From Eutypa lata (taxonomy: Eukaryota > Ascomycota > Sordariomycetes > Xylariales > Diatrypaceae), in the NCBI GenBank assembly GCA_022661535.1, contig JAKULF010000003.1:1054001-1118000 (forward strand): DNA of 64,000 nt, read 5' to 3'. Made by a program: the position numbers and the translations under genes. The notes under the pieces were generated by a model. The model was given only the letters and a program-made list of their open reading frames with translations. It did not search any database and was not told the origin of the DNA. Each line of letters opens with the position of its first letter. Position 1 is the first letter of the stretch. Below are positions 1-10,502 of the stretch, in pieces.

Positions 1-160
1 CCCGATTTGGAAAAGAGCCGCGCTTGTCCGCTAGGCTTCAAACAGAATTGAGAGCGGACAGCAATTCCGCAGGTTCCGATAAGCGGCGCAAAGACGAAGA
101 CGAAGACAAACACACGAAGACGTTTGCGGTCCGCGCAGTCGCAGCACTCAATTCGCGACG

Positions 161-2286
161 ATGACGAGCGAGTCACAACCCGGAAAACGTGGCGGTAGGC
201 CGATCCAGCTCGTAGATACGGAAGGAGACGATTACGAACCTTCGACGTCGGAGTCAAGCCCGTTGCTCGGCGCAGGCGCCGGGCAGCAAGACGACACTAA
301 TAACAACAACGGGCCGCCGAAGTCAACTTGGGACGGTGCTGCGGATTTCGAAGGGCTGCCGTGGTACCACAGGCCGTCGGTATACTGGCTAATTGGCCCG
401 TACTTCCTCTTCACCCTTGCATTTGGCGGCTCTCTCGTCCCCAAGCTCAATTTGTAAGATTCCCTGTTTGCTTAGTATATTTTTGCGTCGCTAGCCTATA
501 TGTATACGCGATTGGGTTTATAATTGCTGATGCAAGTGGTTATCCCATAGAATTGTTGATCTCGTGTGTCGGCAATATTTCGCCGACCGTCAGCTGGTCG
601 ACCCGGCCTTCACCTTCACCCCGGTGATCCTGGGTTCCGACAATCCACAATGCAACGTCCCCGGAGTGCAAAAGCAGGTCGCCACCTTCACGCTCGTTAT
701 AAGCGTGCTGACGGGGCTGCTAAGCGCATTGACAGCCCCGAAGCTAGGATCTCTATCCGACCGTTATGGCCGGAAGAAGCTGATGGTGATTGCGTCGTGT
801 GGAGGTGTAGTTAATGAGATCATCACCATTCTCGCGGCCCGGTTTCCTGAGTCCATCGACTACAACTGGCTCATCCTAGGAGCTTTCTTCGACGGGATCA
901 CGGGATCCTTCACCGCCGGGAGTCTCCTCAGCCACTCGTACACGAGCGACTGCTCGCCCCCGTCGAAGCGGGGCGTCTACATCAGCTACCTGCACGCGTG
1001 CCTCTTCACGGGCCTCGCGTTCGGCCCGCTCCTGGCCGGCTACTTCGTCAAGTGGACGGGCTCGCTGCTCTCCATCTTCTACGTCACCCTCGGCTGCCAC
1101 GTCGCCTTCATCACCTTCATCTACCTGGTGGCGCCCGAGTCGCTGTCCAAGAAGCGCCAGCGGCTCGCGCGCGAGAAGTACCACGCCGAGCAGGCCGCCG
1201 CCGCCGAGCAGCTGCAGTCGAACCTGCCGGGCTTCCTCGCGCGGGTGGCCGGCCGCCGCGCCGCCGGCTTCCTCAACGACCGCGCCGGCACCGGGACCTG
1301 GCTCGCCGCGCTCCTGAGCGCCAACCCGCTCGCGCCGCTGCGGATCCTCGCCCCCGGCGGGCGCGGCCACGCGCCCCTGCGGCGCAACCTCATGCTCCTG
1401 GCCGGGATCGACGCCATCATCCTCTCGACCGCCATGGGCTCCGGCACCGTGACCGTGCTCTACTCCGAGTACATGTTCGACTGGGGCACGCTCGAGGCCT
1501 CCGAGTTCGTGTCGATCACGAGCCTCGTGCGCGTCGTTGTCCTCCTATGTATCTTCCCCGTCGTGAACTACGTGTTCCGGGTGCGGCCGCTACGGCGGCG
1601 CCAGGCGCGGCAGCACCGCCAGCAGCAGCAGGAGCAAAGGGAAGCGGGCGCCGCTGCTACTACTACCACCACCGTCGGTGTCGTCGAGACCAACGCGGGC
1701 GCCGACGACCTCGACGTGTGGCTGATCCGCCTGGCGCTCTCGAGCGACCTCGTGGGGCTCGTCGGCTTCGTCTTCGTGCGCACGCCGGGTCTGTTCGTCC
1801 TCTGCGGTATCGTCACGGCCTTCGGCGGCATCGGCAGCGCCGTCATCCAGACCTCCATCACCAAGCACGTGCCGGCGGAGCGGGTCGGCTCGCTCCTCGG
1901 CGCCCTGGGCCTGCTGCACGCCCTGGGCCGCGTCGTTGCGCCCATCCTGTTCAACGGCCTCTACGCCGGCACCGTCGAGCGGTTCCCTCAGGCCTTCTTC
2001 GTCCTCCTCGCCTCCCTGTTCGGGCTAGCGCTGCTTGCTAGCTTGTTCGTCAGGCCGCATTGTGAGTTTTTTTTTTATAAAAAAAAGATTATTGCCTTCT
2101 GTCCTTTGTGTGTGTGTATGATTCACGGAACAGAAATACTAATTTGACTGATCGGCAGTATACCTCAAGGAAGACAATAGCGGTAGTGGCTACGTCGCTG
2201 TTCCTGTGCGTGACTCCGGCAATGCTTCGGATGCCGAGACGTTGGCAGATGAGGAGATGCCGAGTGAGAATCTACCGAGGATCTAG
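161..2286 (+). CDS. MFS transporter, TetA-like
   Basis: Major facilitator superfamily membrane transporter of about 643 residues; the substrate cannot be told from sequence. Exons read 161-453, 551-2061 and 2159-2286, with introns GTAAGA...ATAG and GTGAGT...GCAG. The frame continues across both junctions: the first rejoins a run reading LNLIVDLVCRQYF, and the last exon gives an acidic Ser-rich tail ending in LPRI. The N-terminus (about 75 residues) is hydrophilic and contains an ESSPLLG dileucine-like motif, often a vacuolar or endosomal sorting signal. MFS motif A reads GSLSDRYGRKK, after the second hydrophobic segment. A long Gln/Arg/Thr-rich loop lies between the later membrane segments. 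Intron 2 holds T-rich then A-rich runs. The family call is firm; the ATG at 161 is chosen because it opens the frame and precedes the usual N-terminal tail. Confidence 0.88.
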
Positions 2287-3045
2287 CTGGACCTCTTTTT
2301 CTTTAGCCTTTAGATTTGACTAAACGTATATATTTATATTTGTATATATATTACTGGTGTAACGAGTAGTATCCACCTTAGAGATATGCACCTCAGGGGT
2401 TGAGTTGTTTTGGAAGTTTACTCTGTGTATAAGGGGTTGTCTGATAGATCTTTGCTCACGTGTTGACCTATATGTCTAGCGTTCGGATAAATATTGCCGG
2501 GTAGCTACCTCTTGTTGCCTCAGGGGTACGTTTCTTTTCCAAATTTTAGAGACCTTATTTCAGCTATTCGTATTAGATATAGAAAACTTGCGTATTAGTC
2601 TCCTGGGCCACTTTTCAAGAAACGAAGCTCCAATATCATCTTGAAGGGAGTAATACTGTTGACCGAAACTTAGTGGATAGTCGCTTCATGGCCCAGCCAT
2701 ATTTGGAGACTCTAATTAACGTTTCTAACCCCTTTGCAGTGACAGCTAGTATCATAAGGTCAATCAAACCCTGCCCTAAAGAGTTAGAGCTACAGAAACT
2801 CAATTATACAGTGCAGATAAAGGGGAGCGAGGTTGCTCTGAACAAGGACCCTGATTAATCTTAACATTATTAGACCAGTATTCTATACAACGCTACATCT
2901 ACAACTCCAATTTCCAGCAATCCATTGAGAAGAACCATTTATCTAAATGTGTTATCTCCACCCGCCAACAACACCCGCTTACATGTTCGCAGCAGCCTCG
3001 TTACCCAAAATATCTCAACACTACCCCCTTTCCTCGGCTCTTCGA
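2287..3045. other. Intergenic, tail-to-tail
   Basis: This AT-rich spacer lies between the 3' ends of the MFS gene and the converging amidoligase gene. The short open frames here have no recognisable motifs or splice partners. I see no RNA gene or mobile element. Confidence 0.5.
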
Positions 3046-4320
3046 CTAGGCGATACTTGCAGGCCTACCTTCCAACACAATAGCCGCCGCCATGTCAACC
3101 CCAATGCTATCCATGAATCTGCGCACCCTCTTACTAGGATCACTCGCGCGCACGCTCTCCCGAACCTCCTCGACGGCCCTCACGCACTCGTCCTCATCGG
3201 CGTCGACGGCTTGGATCCACTGCAACGCGACATCTTTAGTTAGCAATTGTTTTCTTGACGTATCTTCACGAGGTCTGGGAGTTAGTTGTTTGGGAATTAT
3301 TAGCTCCCGAACCCCCCCCCCCCCCCCCTTTTTTTTAGTAACCTCAAGCACTTGAGCTAGCTATAATACAGGGCTGAAAATAAATTCTGAAAATTTACTT
3401 ACGGGGACCAGGAAATCGAGGTCACTCGACTCCTCGAGTGTGCCCTCGGCCTGCCGGAACTCGATGGTTCGCCTGTGCGCGGTAGGCCGCAGCCCGTTGA
3501 TCGAGTACGCCAGGCGGAGGCCGCGCTCGAGCAGCTCGCAGAACTCGCTGAGCGTCCCCGCCTTCCAGATCTTCTCCAGCACGCCCCGGAGGTGCTCGCT
3601 CACGTCGTGGGAGGCGGAGGCGGAAGCGGAGTCGAGGATGCGGCGCGAAACCCACTCCGGCACCTCCCCCGTGGCTGCCACGGCGTCGTTGGGGTGCCTG
3701 GCTATGAAAGACTTGGTCGCGAGCGAGTAGCACTGGTCGTTGTCGCGGCGTGAGGCCCGGTGGAGCAGAGATAGCGTCTCCTCGCCGCCCAGCAGAAGCA
3801 AAGTAACGAATTTCTGCATCGTGGCGAGAGAGAAGCCCTCCTTGCCGCGGCCCACGTGCACGTGGAGGCCGGCCGTGTCGTTGAAAGAGACGAACCCGTA
3901 GGCGCGGATGGCGGCGGCCATCCTGGCGACCTCGTCGCGCGACTCGACCGTGTTCGGCATGATGGGCGACACCACCTCGAGTCCCGCATACTAGGCGGAG
4001 TTCGAGGGGCTTTTGACCGTGTCGTCTTTCTTGATGACCCACGACGTGTAGTTCGCCTCGCTGTCCCTCTCGGTGCCGCCGATGATGCCGAGTGTGTCCG
4101 ACACCTCCACCTGCGCGAACGGCGGCGTCTGCTTGACGAGGTGCTGCTTGAGAGCTCCGGCGATGTCGCGGGCGTAGTGCTCCGGGGTTTCATTTCTCGT
4201 GAGGAGCAGTTCCTTGTCCCGCTCCGGGAGCCCGAGGGCGTCGATGTGGACGAGGAACTCGAACTCGATGCCGAATGTCAGCGTGTCGAAGGACGGGCTG
4301 CGGCGGGTAAAGGTGGTCAT
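3046..4320 (-). pseudogene. Amidoligase-family gene with one in-frame stop
   Basis: Putative amidoligase (Amidoligase_2, ATP-dependent COOH-NH2 ligase of the glutamine-synthetase fold) on the minus strand. Exons are 4320-3403 and 3219-3046, 364 codons including the terminal stop. The intron runs GTAAGT to TTGCAG, and the joined frame gives FLVPWIQAVDAD, the expected end of the domain. Motifs: FGIEFEF near residues 16-22 (metal-binding Glu), a YAGLEVVSPIM segment, LHVHVGRG near 152-159 and TIEFRQAEGT near 285-294. Codon 110 (3993-3991) is TAG, between SPSNSA and YAGLEVV; the same frame continues intact on both sides, so this is a point nonsense rather than a frameshift. No canonical intron that I can find removes it. 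Alternatives are readthrough, a sequencing error or a recent null allele. A paralogue is transcribed divergently at 6291. Confidence 0.75.
3220..3402 (-). other. Amidoligase intron with a C17/T8 tract
   Basis: The 183-nt intron runs from GTAAGT at 3402 to TTGCAG at 3220, with a GCTAAC branch-like site close to the acceptor. On the plus strand it contains seventeen C followed by eight T (3312-3336), an unusually long homopolymer for an intron. Both splice phases are 0. Confidence 0.7.
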
Positions 4321-4448
4321 TGTGGCTGGATTTCTGGCTTTCGGTTACAGAGCAGCCTTGTGATAGTTGTAGCGATGGTATCAATACCCATAGTTTGTAG
4401 TGATGATGACCCAAATGGCTATAGTACGATCTCAAGTGCCCGGGGCGC

Positions 4449-4456
4449 TTTATATA
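4449..4456 (-). promoter_or_regulatory. TATA box of the amidoligase gene
   Basis: The minus strand reads TATATAAA about 130 bases upstream of the ATG at 4320, in a plausible core-promoter position. It is a sequence match only. Confidence 0.45.
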
Positions 4457-6290
4457 GGGATGGAAGGTCTCAGCAACTCATCTATTTGGATTTCACTACC
4501 ATATTATGGACATAACTAACATAGCGAATGACTCACTAATATAACCCAGTCCATATGTCACGATGTAGGAAACAAAGGCAATCGCTTGCATTCGTCCCAT
4601 TGCTACTGTGCTACCGTTCCCTCATAGCATGGCCAAAGGGGATACAGAATTCCAAGTCGACACTTAGAATTCTAAACGGGATAGATAGTTTGCCAGCATC
4701 CACCTAGTACAACCAAGTACTACAACACCATAGCAGCCCCCAAGCATAAAGAAATGATATATGTATAATTCATGATGTTGGTGGATGTGAGGGTCCTTGT
4801 TAGATGTGTTATATACTTAATACTAGGCCTGGTGGACTGAATAGGCCACTCCTTGGTAGGCTTAACTTGACACAGTGGATAATAGCCTAGCTAAGATACT
4901 CTTCATCCAAATTGGTTGCCTGTGACACAATAGGGTAGATACGTAGGTAGTGTAGTGGCTATATCCCTTTAAGTCATAGTAGATTACACTTACCCTATTC
5001 GCTTATAAAAGTATGGCAGTTCAGCATCAACAATGTTCATTTCAAAGATATCTATGATCCAGGAAATCACATTCCAGCATAGAAAACTTCGTTACGCTTG
5101 AAGAGTCAGACCGTCTTCTCTTCATGTGCTAGAGTATGAGGTCATATCAATTTCAACGGCTCCTGGTTGCATAGCCATGATGTCGCTCCGTGTCTCCATA
5201 TGAGGAATATCTGGTAAAAGACCAGGTTGTCTTCCAGATATGCGAAATTGCAAATTATGCGACGTCTCTACTGATAGCCAGTCAGTGTGATCCTTTGTTC
5301 TGACAGTCTCCTGGGACCTCTAATAGTATTAATTTTCGGGATCATTCTTAACCTCCTCATCCGTAGCTTTCAGCTTTCATCTGTCAGCTACGTCTGTCGG
5401 GATTAGTAGCATATGTTGCTACTCCAACATGTAATTAGCTGTCAGTATTGAATTGATTCCTGTTGTGGGGGATCACAACGTATGAAGATAATATAGAAAA
5501 GAAGAAAAGGCGACCAGCAGCCATATATTTCAAGGCGTTTTTTTTGTTTTTTGATACGAACGTAACAGAGGCGGAGGGTGAACGTGGTCTATCTTTCTGT
5601 GTACAAAGTTAGCAAGTCCAACTAGTCTCAGGTATGTGAAGATGCGATCGTTATGAGTCTAACAACGTAGGAAATACGGGAGAATTCCGGATAAGGCTGT
5701 ATTAAGCGACATCTTCGACGTTGGGAGCCCCTGTGACATCAAAAGAATCCTCCGAGTGGATATGGAAGACGGGACTATGGAATGGAAAGTTTCATTGTGG
5801 TATCTTGTAGCTGTGTAACTAACTGGACACAGCCAACGTACCAGACTAACATACTCCCCGGAAAGCCAACGTCTTAGCCATTAGTGTTTACGATATAAAG
5901 TAGAACATATAAAAAAGCAATTCCTTTGAGGTGCTGAGGAATCTTTATGCTACCTGCCTGAGAATGTTACTTCCATTCAAATGTCGTCCATAACTTGGAT
6001 CTCATCTGACCCCTGGCTTATGCATATCTAGATGTGATTGATTTCTCTGATATTATACAATATTCGCGTTTCACACACAGCCGTGAAACAATATGTTGGT
6101 TTTCTTTGAGTGAACAGTCTGTTATTGAATAATTGAACATAATATTTGTTATCCCGGGATGTTTTATGGGGGTACAAAATGAATGAAAGCCCAATTGCAC
6201 TCGCTGTGATAGAGAAGGGGTTTGAACTATTCTGTCGCGCCCCTATCCAAACTTGATATATCACTTTTCTCAACATTATAAACATCCAGA
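4457..6290. other. Shared upstream region of the two amidoligase genes
   Basis: About 1.8 kb of AT-rich sequence separates two divergently transcribed paralogues. There is no convincing open frame, tRNA or repeat array. The many short, stop-interrupted frames suggest ordinary non-coding DNA or long-decayed sequence. Any shared regulation of the two genes would have to come from here. Confidence 0.5.
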
Positions 6291-7838
6291 ATGTCGGCTC
6301 AAGGATGTCCTCAAACGCAGAAAACCCAGCTCACGTTTGGTGTCGAAATTGAGTTTCTAGTCCCATGGTTACTAGTCGGCCAAAACGACCCGGATAAAGA
6401 TGTGAAAGGTCTCTCGCCAGTTCTCAGGTTCGCGAGAAAGGAACTTCAAATACATGATAGCGAACCGATAGGGATTATAGCCGAAGAACTTATTTACGAG
6501 AGATTGCAGGACACTTTAAACCAGTTGGGGCTGGATTCAACTCTTACTAGCACAAGGATACCGAGCGGACTTCCTTCAGACGTACTCAAACAGTATCTTA
6601 AATGGGACGTGACAAGCGATGCAAGTGTATCTCAGGAAGACAGTCTAGGCTATGTGCTTCATAATCCGACTGGACCTCTTCGACAGTGGGTCGCAATCGA
6701 AATTCAGAGCCCTGTTGAATACGCAACCCCTAAAGCATTTGAGGTTATTCAGTACGCTCTAAAAACCCTCACTCGGAAGTATCGTATGCACATAAACCCC
6801 ACGTGTTCGGTTCACGTTCATGTGGGGAAAAACAGCGAGCGTTTACCACTCCAGATGATTCGTCGTATCGCTGGTCTATCTTGGGCTGCCGATCTGTTAC
6901 TATTCACACTACAGGATCCCATACGACGGGCAAACACTTATTGTAAAGCTATTGCTGAGTATAGCAATCTTGCAAGGGACTCTGCAGGAGACCCAGGTCA
7001 TTCGAGCGACCAATATTATAAGGAAGCAGACCTTTGTCTACGGTTTCTAGGAACAGATATCCGACATGGTGAGGCAAGCCTGATGTCGCGTGAGCAGAAC
7101 GTGCGACAAATGAGAGATAGCAAGGAACTTATCGAGGCCTTTGAACGAACAAGGCAACCAGGCCACCACGAACCGTTCAATTTTCAAGACAATGTGGACA
7201 ATCGGCCAGCTCCGTTAGACAATGCCCACGACCAAGTAATTGCAGAAGGAGCTCGCTCAGCGGCAGCGGTTCTTCCTCAGAGGGCCAGCATTCATCGACA
7301 CAAGCCTGCACGGACTCGAAACCTCGCAAGAATCGTACTACCCCGTTACACAGATGCAGAACTTCAGCGCCTAGCCGTTAATGAAATCGACACTCGAGGG
7401 CGAGGAGGCGACATTGGCGTATTTGAGGGTGTCCGCCAGATATTCGAGGCTCCGAGCAGTTGCGTCATCTCGGAGCTCCTCGCCATGGACGACAGGGGTA
7501 GAGGTAGCATCAATTTCAAGAACTATAGCTGTAGGAATATCAACAGACGCCAACAAGAAAAACGTACGATTGAGTTTCGAATCGGCGAAGGATGTCTTGA
7601 CGGCGATTGGGTCGCCACGTGGGCAAGCATTTGTGTTGCTTTTGTCGACTTTGCTATATATGCACCCGTTGATGAATACTTGGGAGTGCTTGCTTGCTGC
7701 GATCTTTCGGCCAAGCAAGACGGCGTCTATGATGTCCTCGACTTACTTGACGATCTTGGCTTGTTTGCCGAGGCGGAAATAGCAGAGAAAAGGATACGCC
7801 AGAAAAGTAAAGACTGGGGTACGAGGTTCGTTGTTTAA
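6291..7838 (+). CDS. Amidoligase-family protein (intact)
   Basis: Single-exon gene of 515 residues in the fungal putative amidoligase family, which is predicted to join a carboxylate and an amine using ATP; the substrate is unknown. Motifs in order: FGVEIEF at 16-22, a WDVTSDASV segment near 105-113, VAIEIQSPVEY near 134-144, CSVHVHVGKN near 172-181 and RTIEFRIGEG in the last quarter. These match the segments seen in the gene at 3046-4320. It is longer than that neighbour because of an insert of roughly 100 residues (about 240-345), rich in charged residues, between the HVHVG and IEFR blocks. The start is the first ATG of the frame and lies 15 codons before the first core motif. Family membership is secure; the reaction is inferred. 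Confidence 0.87.
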   Translation: MSAQGCPQTQKTQLTFGVEIEFLVPWLLVGQNDPDKDVKGLSPVLRFARKELQIHDSEPIGIIAEELIYERLQDTLNQLGLDSTLTSTRIPSGLPSDVLKQYLKWDVTSDASVSQEDSLGYVLHNPTGPLRQWVAIEIQSPVEYATPKAFEVIQYALKTLTRKYRMHINPTCSVHVHVGKNSERLPLQMIRRIAGLSWAADLLLFTLQDPIRRANTYCKAIAEYSNLARDSAGDPGHSSDQYYKEADLCLRFLGTDIRHGEASLMSREQNVRQMRDSKELIEAFERTRQPGHHEPFNFQDNVDNRPAPLDNAHDQVIAEGARSAAAVLPQRASIHRHKPARTRNLARIVLPRYTDAELQRLAVNEIDTRGRGGDIGVFEGVRQIFEAPSSCVISELLAMDDRGRGSINFKNYSCRNINRRQQEKRTIEFRIGEGCLDGDWVATWASICVAFVDFAIYAPVDEYLGVLACCDLSAKQDGVYDVLDLLDDLGLFAEAEIAEKRIRQKSKDWGTRFVV

Positions 7839-8502
7839 ATCAGAATTCCTTGTTTAACTAAGCGACTAAAGAATCCATTGTTTGTTGTTTTATTTCTCCT
7901 TAAAGGGGGCATGCTTAAGTCAGGTCCAGAAGAACGCTGAGAACCAGTAGTTCGAGGGAACTGTCAAAGGTAAGATGAACTAGGTACATACATATATACA
8001 AAGCTATTACATGCATACTTAAGTGCATACCCATTTATTAAACCCTTCAAAAGAAAGAAACTGCATGTGATCACTCTATAAAGAAAACGTTGGCTTTGTG
8101 GCGCGTACTTTCCCTTTTGTGATTGATGACCTTTGGTCAGCCAATCAAATGAGATGTCGGCATTGAGCTGGACCGTAGCTTTCGTGTTGGGCAATGTTCG
8201 GTTGGTTGTTACGATGACGTATTGGGATGATGTTGTTGGCTACCCTGTTGTCAGCCTGTGCTATACGACGCTTACAGGATCCAACCCAACTCTACAGAAA
8301 AGGAATTCTATGGTCGCCTGTTCCCAGTTCGAACACGTTTCAATGGTGGCATGCCGAGTACAATGAGAAACCCGTACAAGTACAAACTTTGCACACAACC
8401 ATCTATCAAGGGGCATAGTTTGAGGACGGCGTTTGGAAACTTGTGATGCTCTCTCTCTCGCCTCCAGCTTGTTGTTGAGTTTTCAATCTTAGGAGGCCAG
8501 GT
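7839..8502 (+). other. Intergenic, upstream of the glycosyltransferase
   Basis: This 664-base spacer contains the 3' flank of the amidoligase gene and the 5' flank of the glycosyltransferase. The short open frames lack motifs. Nothing else is recognised. Confidence 0.5.
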
Positions 8503-10127
8503 ATGCAACCACATCGGCGAGCATTGGCGGCTAGCTGTATTCTCACCCTTTCATTCATGCTCGTCTGGTACGTTCTACCTACTAGCGACTCACACTATTT
8601 GTTTAAGGGCAATAGTCTCTTCACCCAACATAAGAATTTAGAGTTCCTCAAGCAAGCAAGGAGCGAACTGTCACTCAATTTATCTTCAAGCATCCTCTAC
8701 TCGCGCCAATGTATCAAACCGCGGTTTTTGTCAAAAGTTGACAGGCAAGCCATCGTTAATATATCGACTCCTCTTATCTCGAACCAGGTCATTTTGCACG
8801 TAGGCGACCAAGAAAACTGGGCCGAGTACCTTCCGAAATGCACTTCTATTGAGCTCTCAGTTTCAAGGCCCTACGATGTGCGACAGAAATACCAAGGCTT
8901 CATCTTTGGCATGGCGACCACTTACGATAGACTACGCGAATCCCTCCCATCAATTGCGCACTGGTCTTCGGGTCGCGGGTCTAAACTCATTGTAGTCGTT
9001 GATGACTGGGACGATCGGGGTACCCAGCAGGTCTTGCAGCTTTCACAGGAGTATAGGGAGTCCGGCATTGAAGCGAGGTTCATCCGGCGCTTTCAAGAAT
9101 CACATACGACGTCGCAATCTCATTTCATGGTTTTAGCCCAGATGGTGAAGGAGAGTGGACCTGAGACGAGATGGTTTGGCTTGCTTGACGACGATACATT
9201 CTTCCCGCACTTACAGCCCCTATCGGAAGCTTTATCGCAGCTAGACCACACGACCGACATGTATGTAGGCGGCCTATCTGAAGATTTTGGCTCTATCCGG
9301 AATTTTGGTCTTATGGCTTATGGGGGTGGCGGCGCTTACCTCTCTGCTCAGCTCGCCAGAAAACTCGGGCATCCCGATCAGGCGGAAATATGTATTCGGG
9401 AAGCCACGCCAGACTTCGGAGATGTCATTCTCCGGGACTGTGTCTACCGCTATTCCAAGGCGAAACTGACTTGGCTACCAAGATTGTTCGTTGTTCACCA
9501 TGTTCCTTATGAAATCATGACTGCCTGCTAACAAGCGACCCAAAAGATATCAACATGACATTATTGGAGACGTGAGTGGCTTTTTTGAGTCCGGGGTAGA
9601 GCCGCTAAACTTACATCACTGGAAAAATTGGTATAATGAACCAGTGGTAGCAATGGCGGCCGCAACTAATTTTTGTGGGTGAGTTTTTGAGAAACAGTAT
9701 AGCGGTTCTTTTCAGATATCCTTTTACATTCGCCTTCTTCGTATATTTGGCTTGAAAGCTCTACTCCCATCAGGGATTGTTAACCTCTAATGATTATTCT
9801 AGGAGCTGTTTCCTTCAGCGTTGGCGATTCGGCGGAGACACCGTCTTTTCTAATGGTTATTCGATCGCGAAATACCGTAGTGGTGTAGAGAGTCTTGATC
9901 TGGATAAGATGGAGCATACCTTCGGGCAAGTCTACGGCGATGTAGATCCTCAGTATGACTTCACGATAGGGCCATTGCGAGAGAGGGTTGGCGACGGTGA
10001 AAAGAAAAGCTACAAACTGGTGGACACGCGGATTATGAACGGCATAATGCAGCAGCTGTATGTCTGGATGGATGACCGAGAAACTGGTACGCTAGACGAG
10101 GTCGTAGAACTCGTGTGGGAAAGATGA
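8503..10127 (+). CDS. Fringe/DUF604-like glycosyltransferase (GT31-type)
   Basis: Type II membrane glycosyltransferase, probably Golgi, about 479 residues. Exons read 8503-9485, 9547-9678 and 9803-10127. A single transmembrane anchor lies near residues 7-27. The metal/nucleotide-sugar DDD motif is in WFGLLDDDTFFP (Asp 229-231), followed by MAYGGGGAYLS. After the first intron the frame gives YQHDIIGDVSGFFESG and LHHWKNWYN, and after the second GSCFLQRWRFGGDTV and NGYSIAKY, all expected late in this family. Intron 1 is atypical: donor GTTCGT, GCTAAC branch and an AAAG acceptor. It is chosen because it restores the conserved frame; without it a TAA ends translation at 9531. Intron 2 is a standard GTGAGT...CTAG. 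The acceptor and donor sugars are unknown. It converges on the hydrolase gene 375 bases away. Confidence 0.85.
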
Positions 10128-10502
10128 ATAGGGGTAGGCGTTTTGTATATATTATTTAAAATATAATTGTAAATCTTATTTCATAGTATTAATCCCTTCG
10201 CCATTAGTTATTTCTTAAATAAGTTAAGGTTAAAATTAAATTGAATTTTCCAAAATACTATTAAGTATTATTATACGGGTTATAAAAGAGTCAGGTTTTT
10301 TAATTTTCATTTTCGGTCGTCGTTAAATTATATTAATATTTTATGAATCCTTGGGGAGTATATCGTTCCCTACCTATAAATTCCAAAAAGATAGATAAAG
10401 GATTTCCTATTATATATCACCGGCGAGTTACAGGCGGGAAGCTAGATTTTATTTGGTCTCGTATATACTATCAACGAATTAAGCCATAATAGCCCCGTTG
10501 CA
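10128..10502. other. Convergent 3' spacer, very AT-rich
   Basis: The 375 bases between two convergent genes are strongly AT-rich (many TTAAAT and AATTA words). They are probably both 3' untranslated regions. No gene is seen. Confidence 0.5.

Noticed and set aside
998..2041. A 347-codon frame overlapping the MFS gene on the same strand
   Set aside because: It is Arg/Pro/Ala-rich, has no start context or motif, and is an out-of-frame shadow of a GC-rich exon that has clear MFS motifs.
3361..3423. Amidoligase ending at the stop in its intron (SEFIFSPVL)
   Set aside because: GTAAGT lies at the point where family similarity ends, and splicing to 3219 restores the conserved WIQAVDAD continuation in phase 0.
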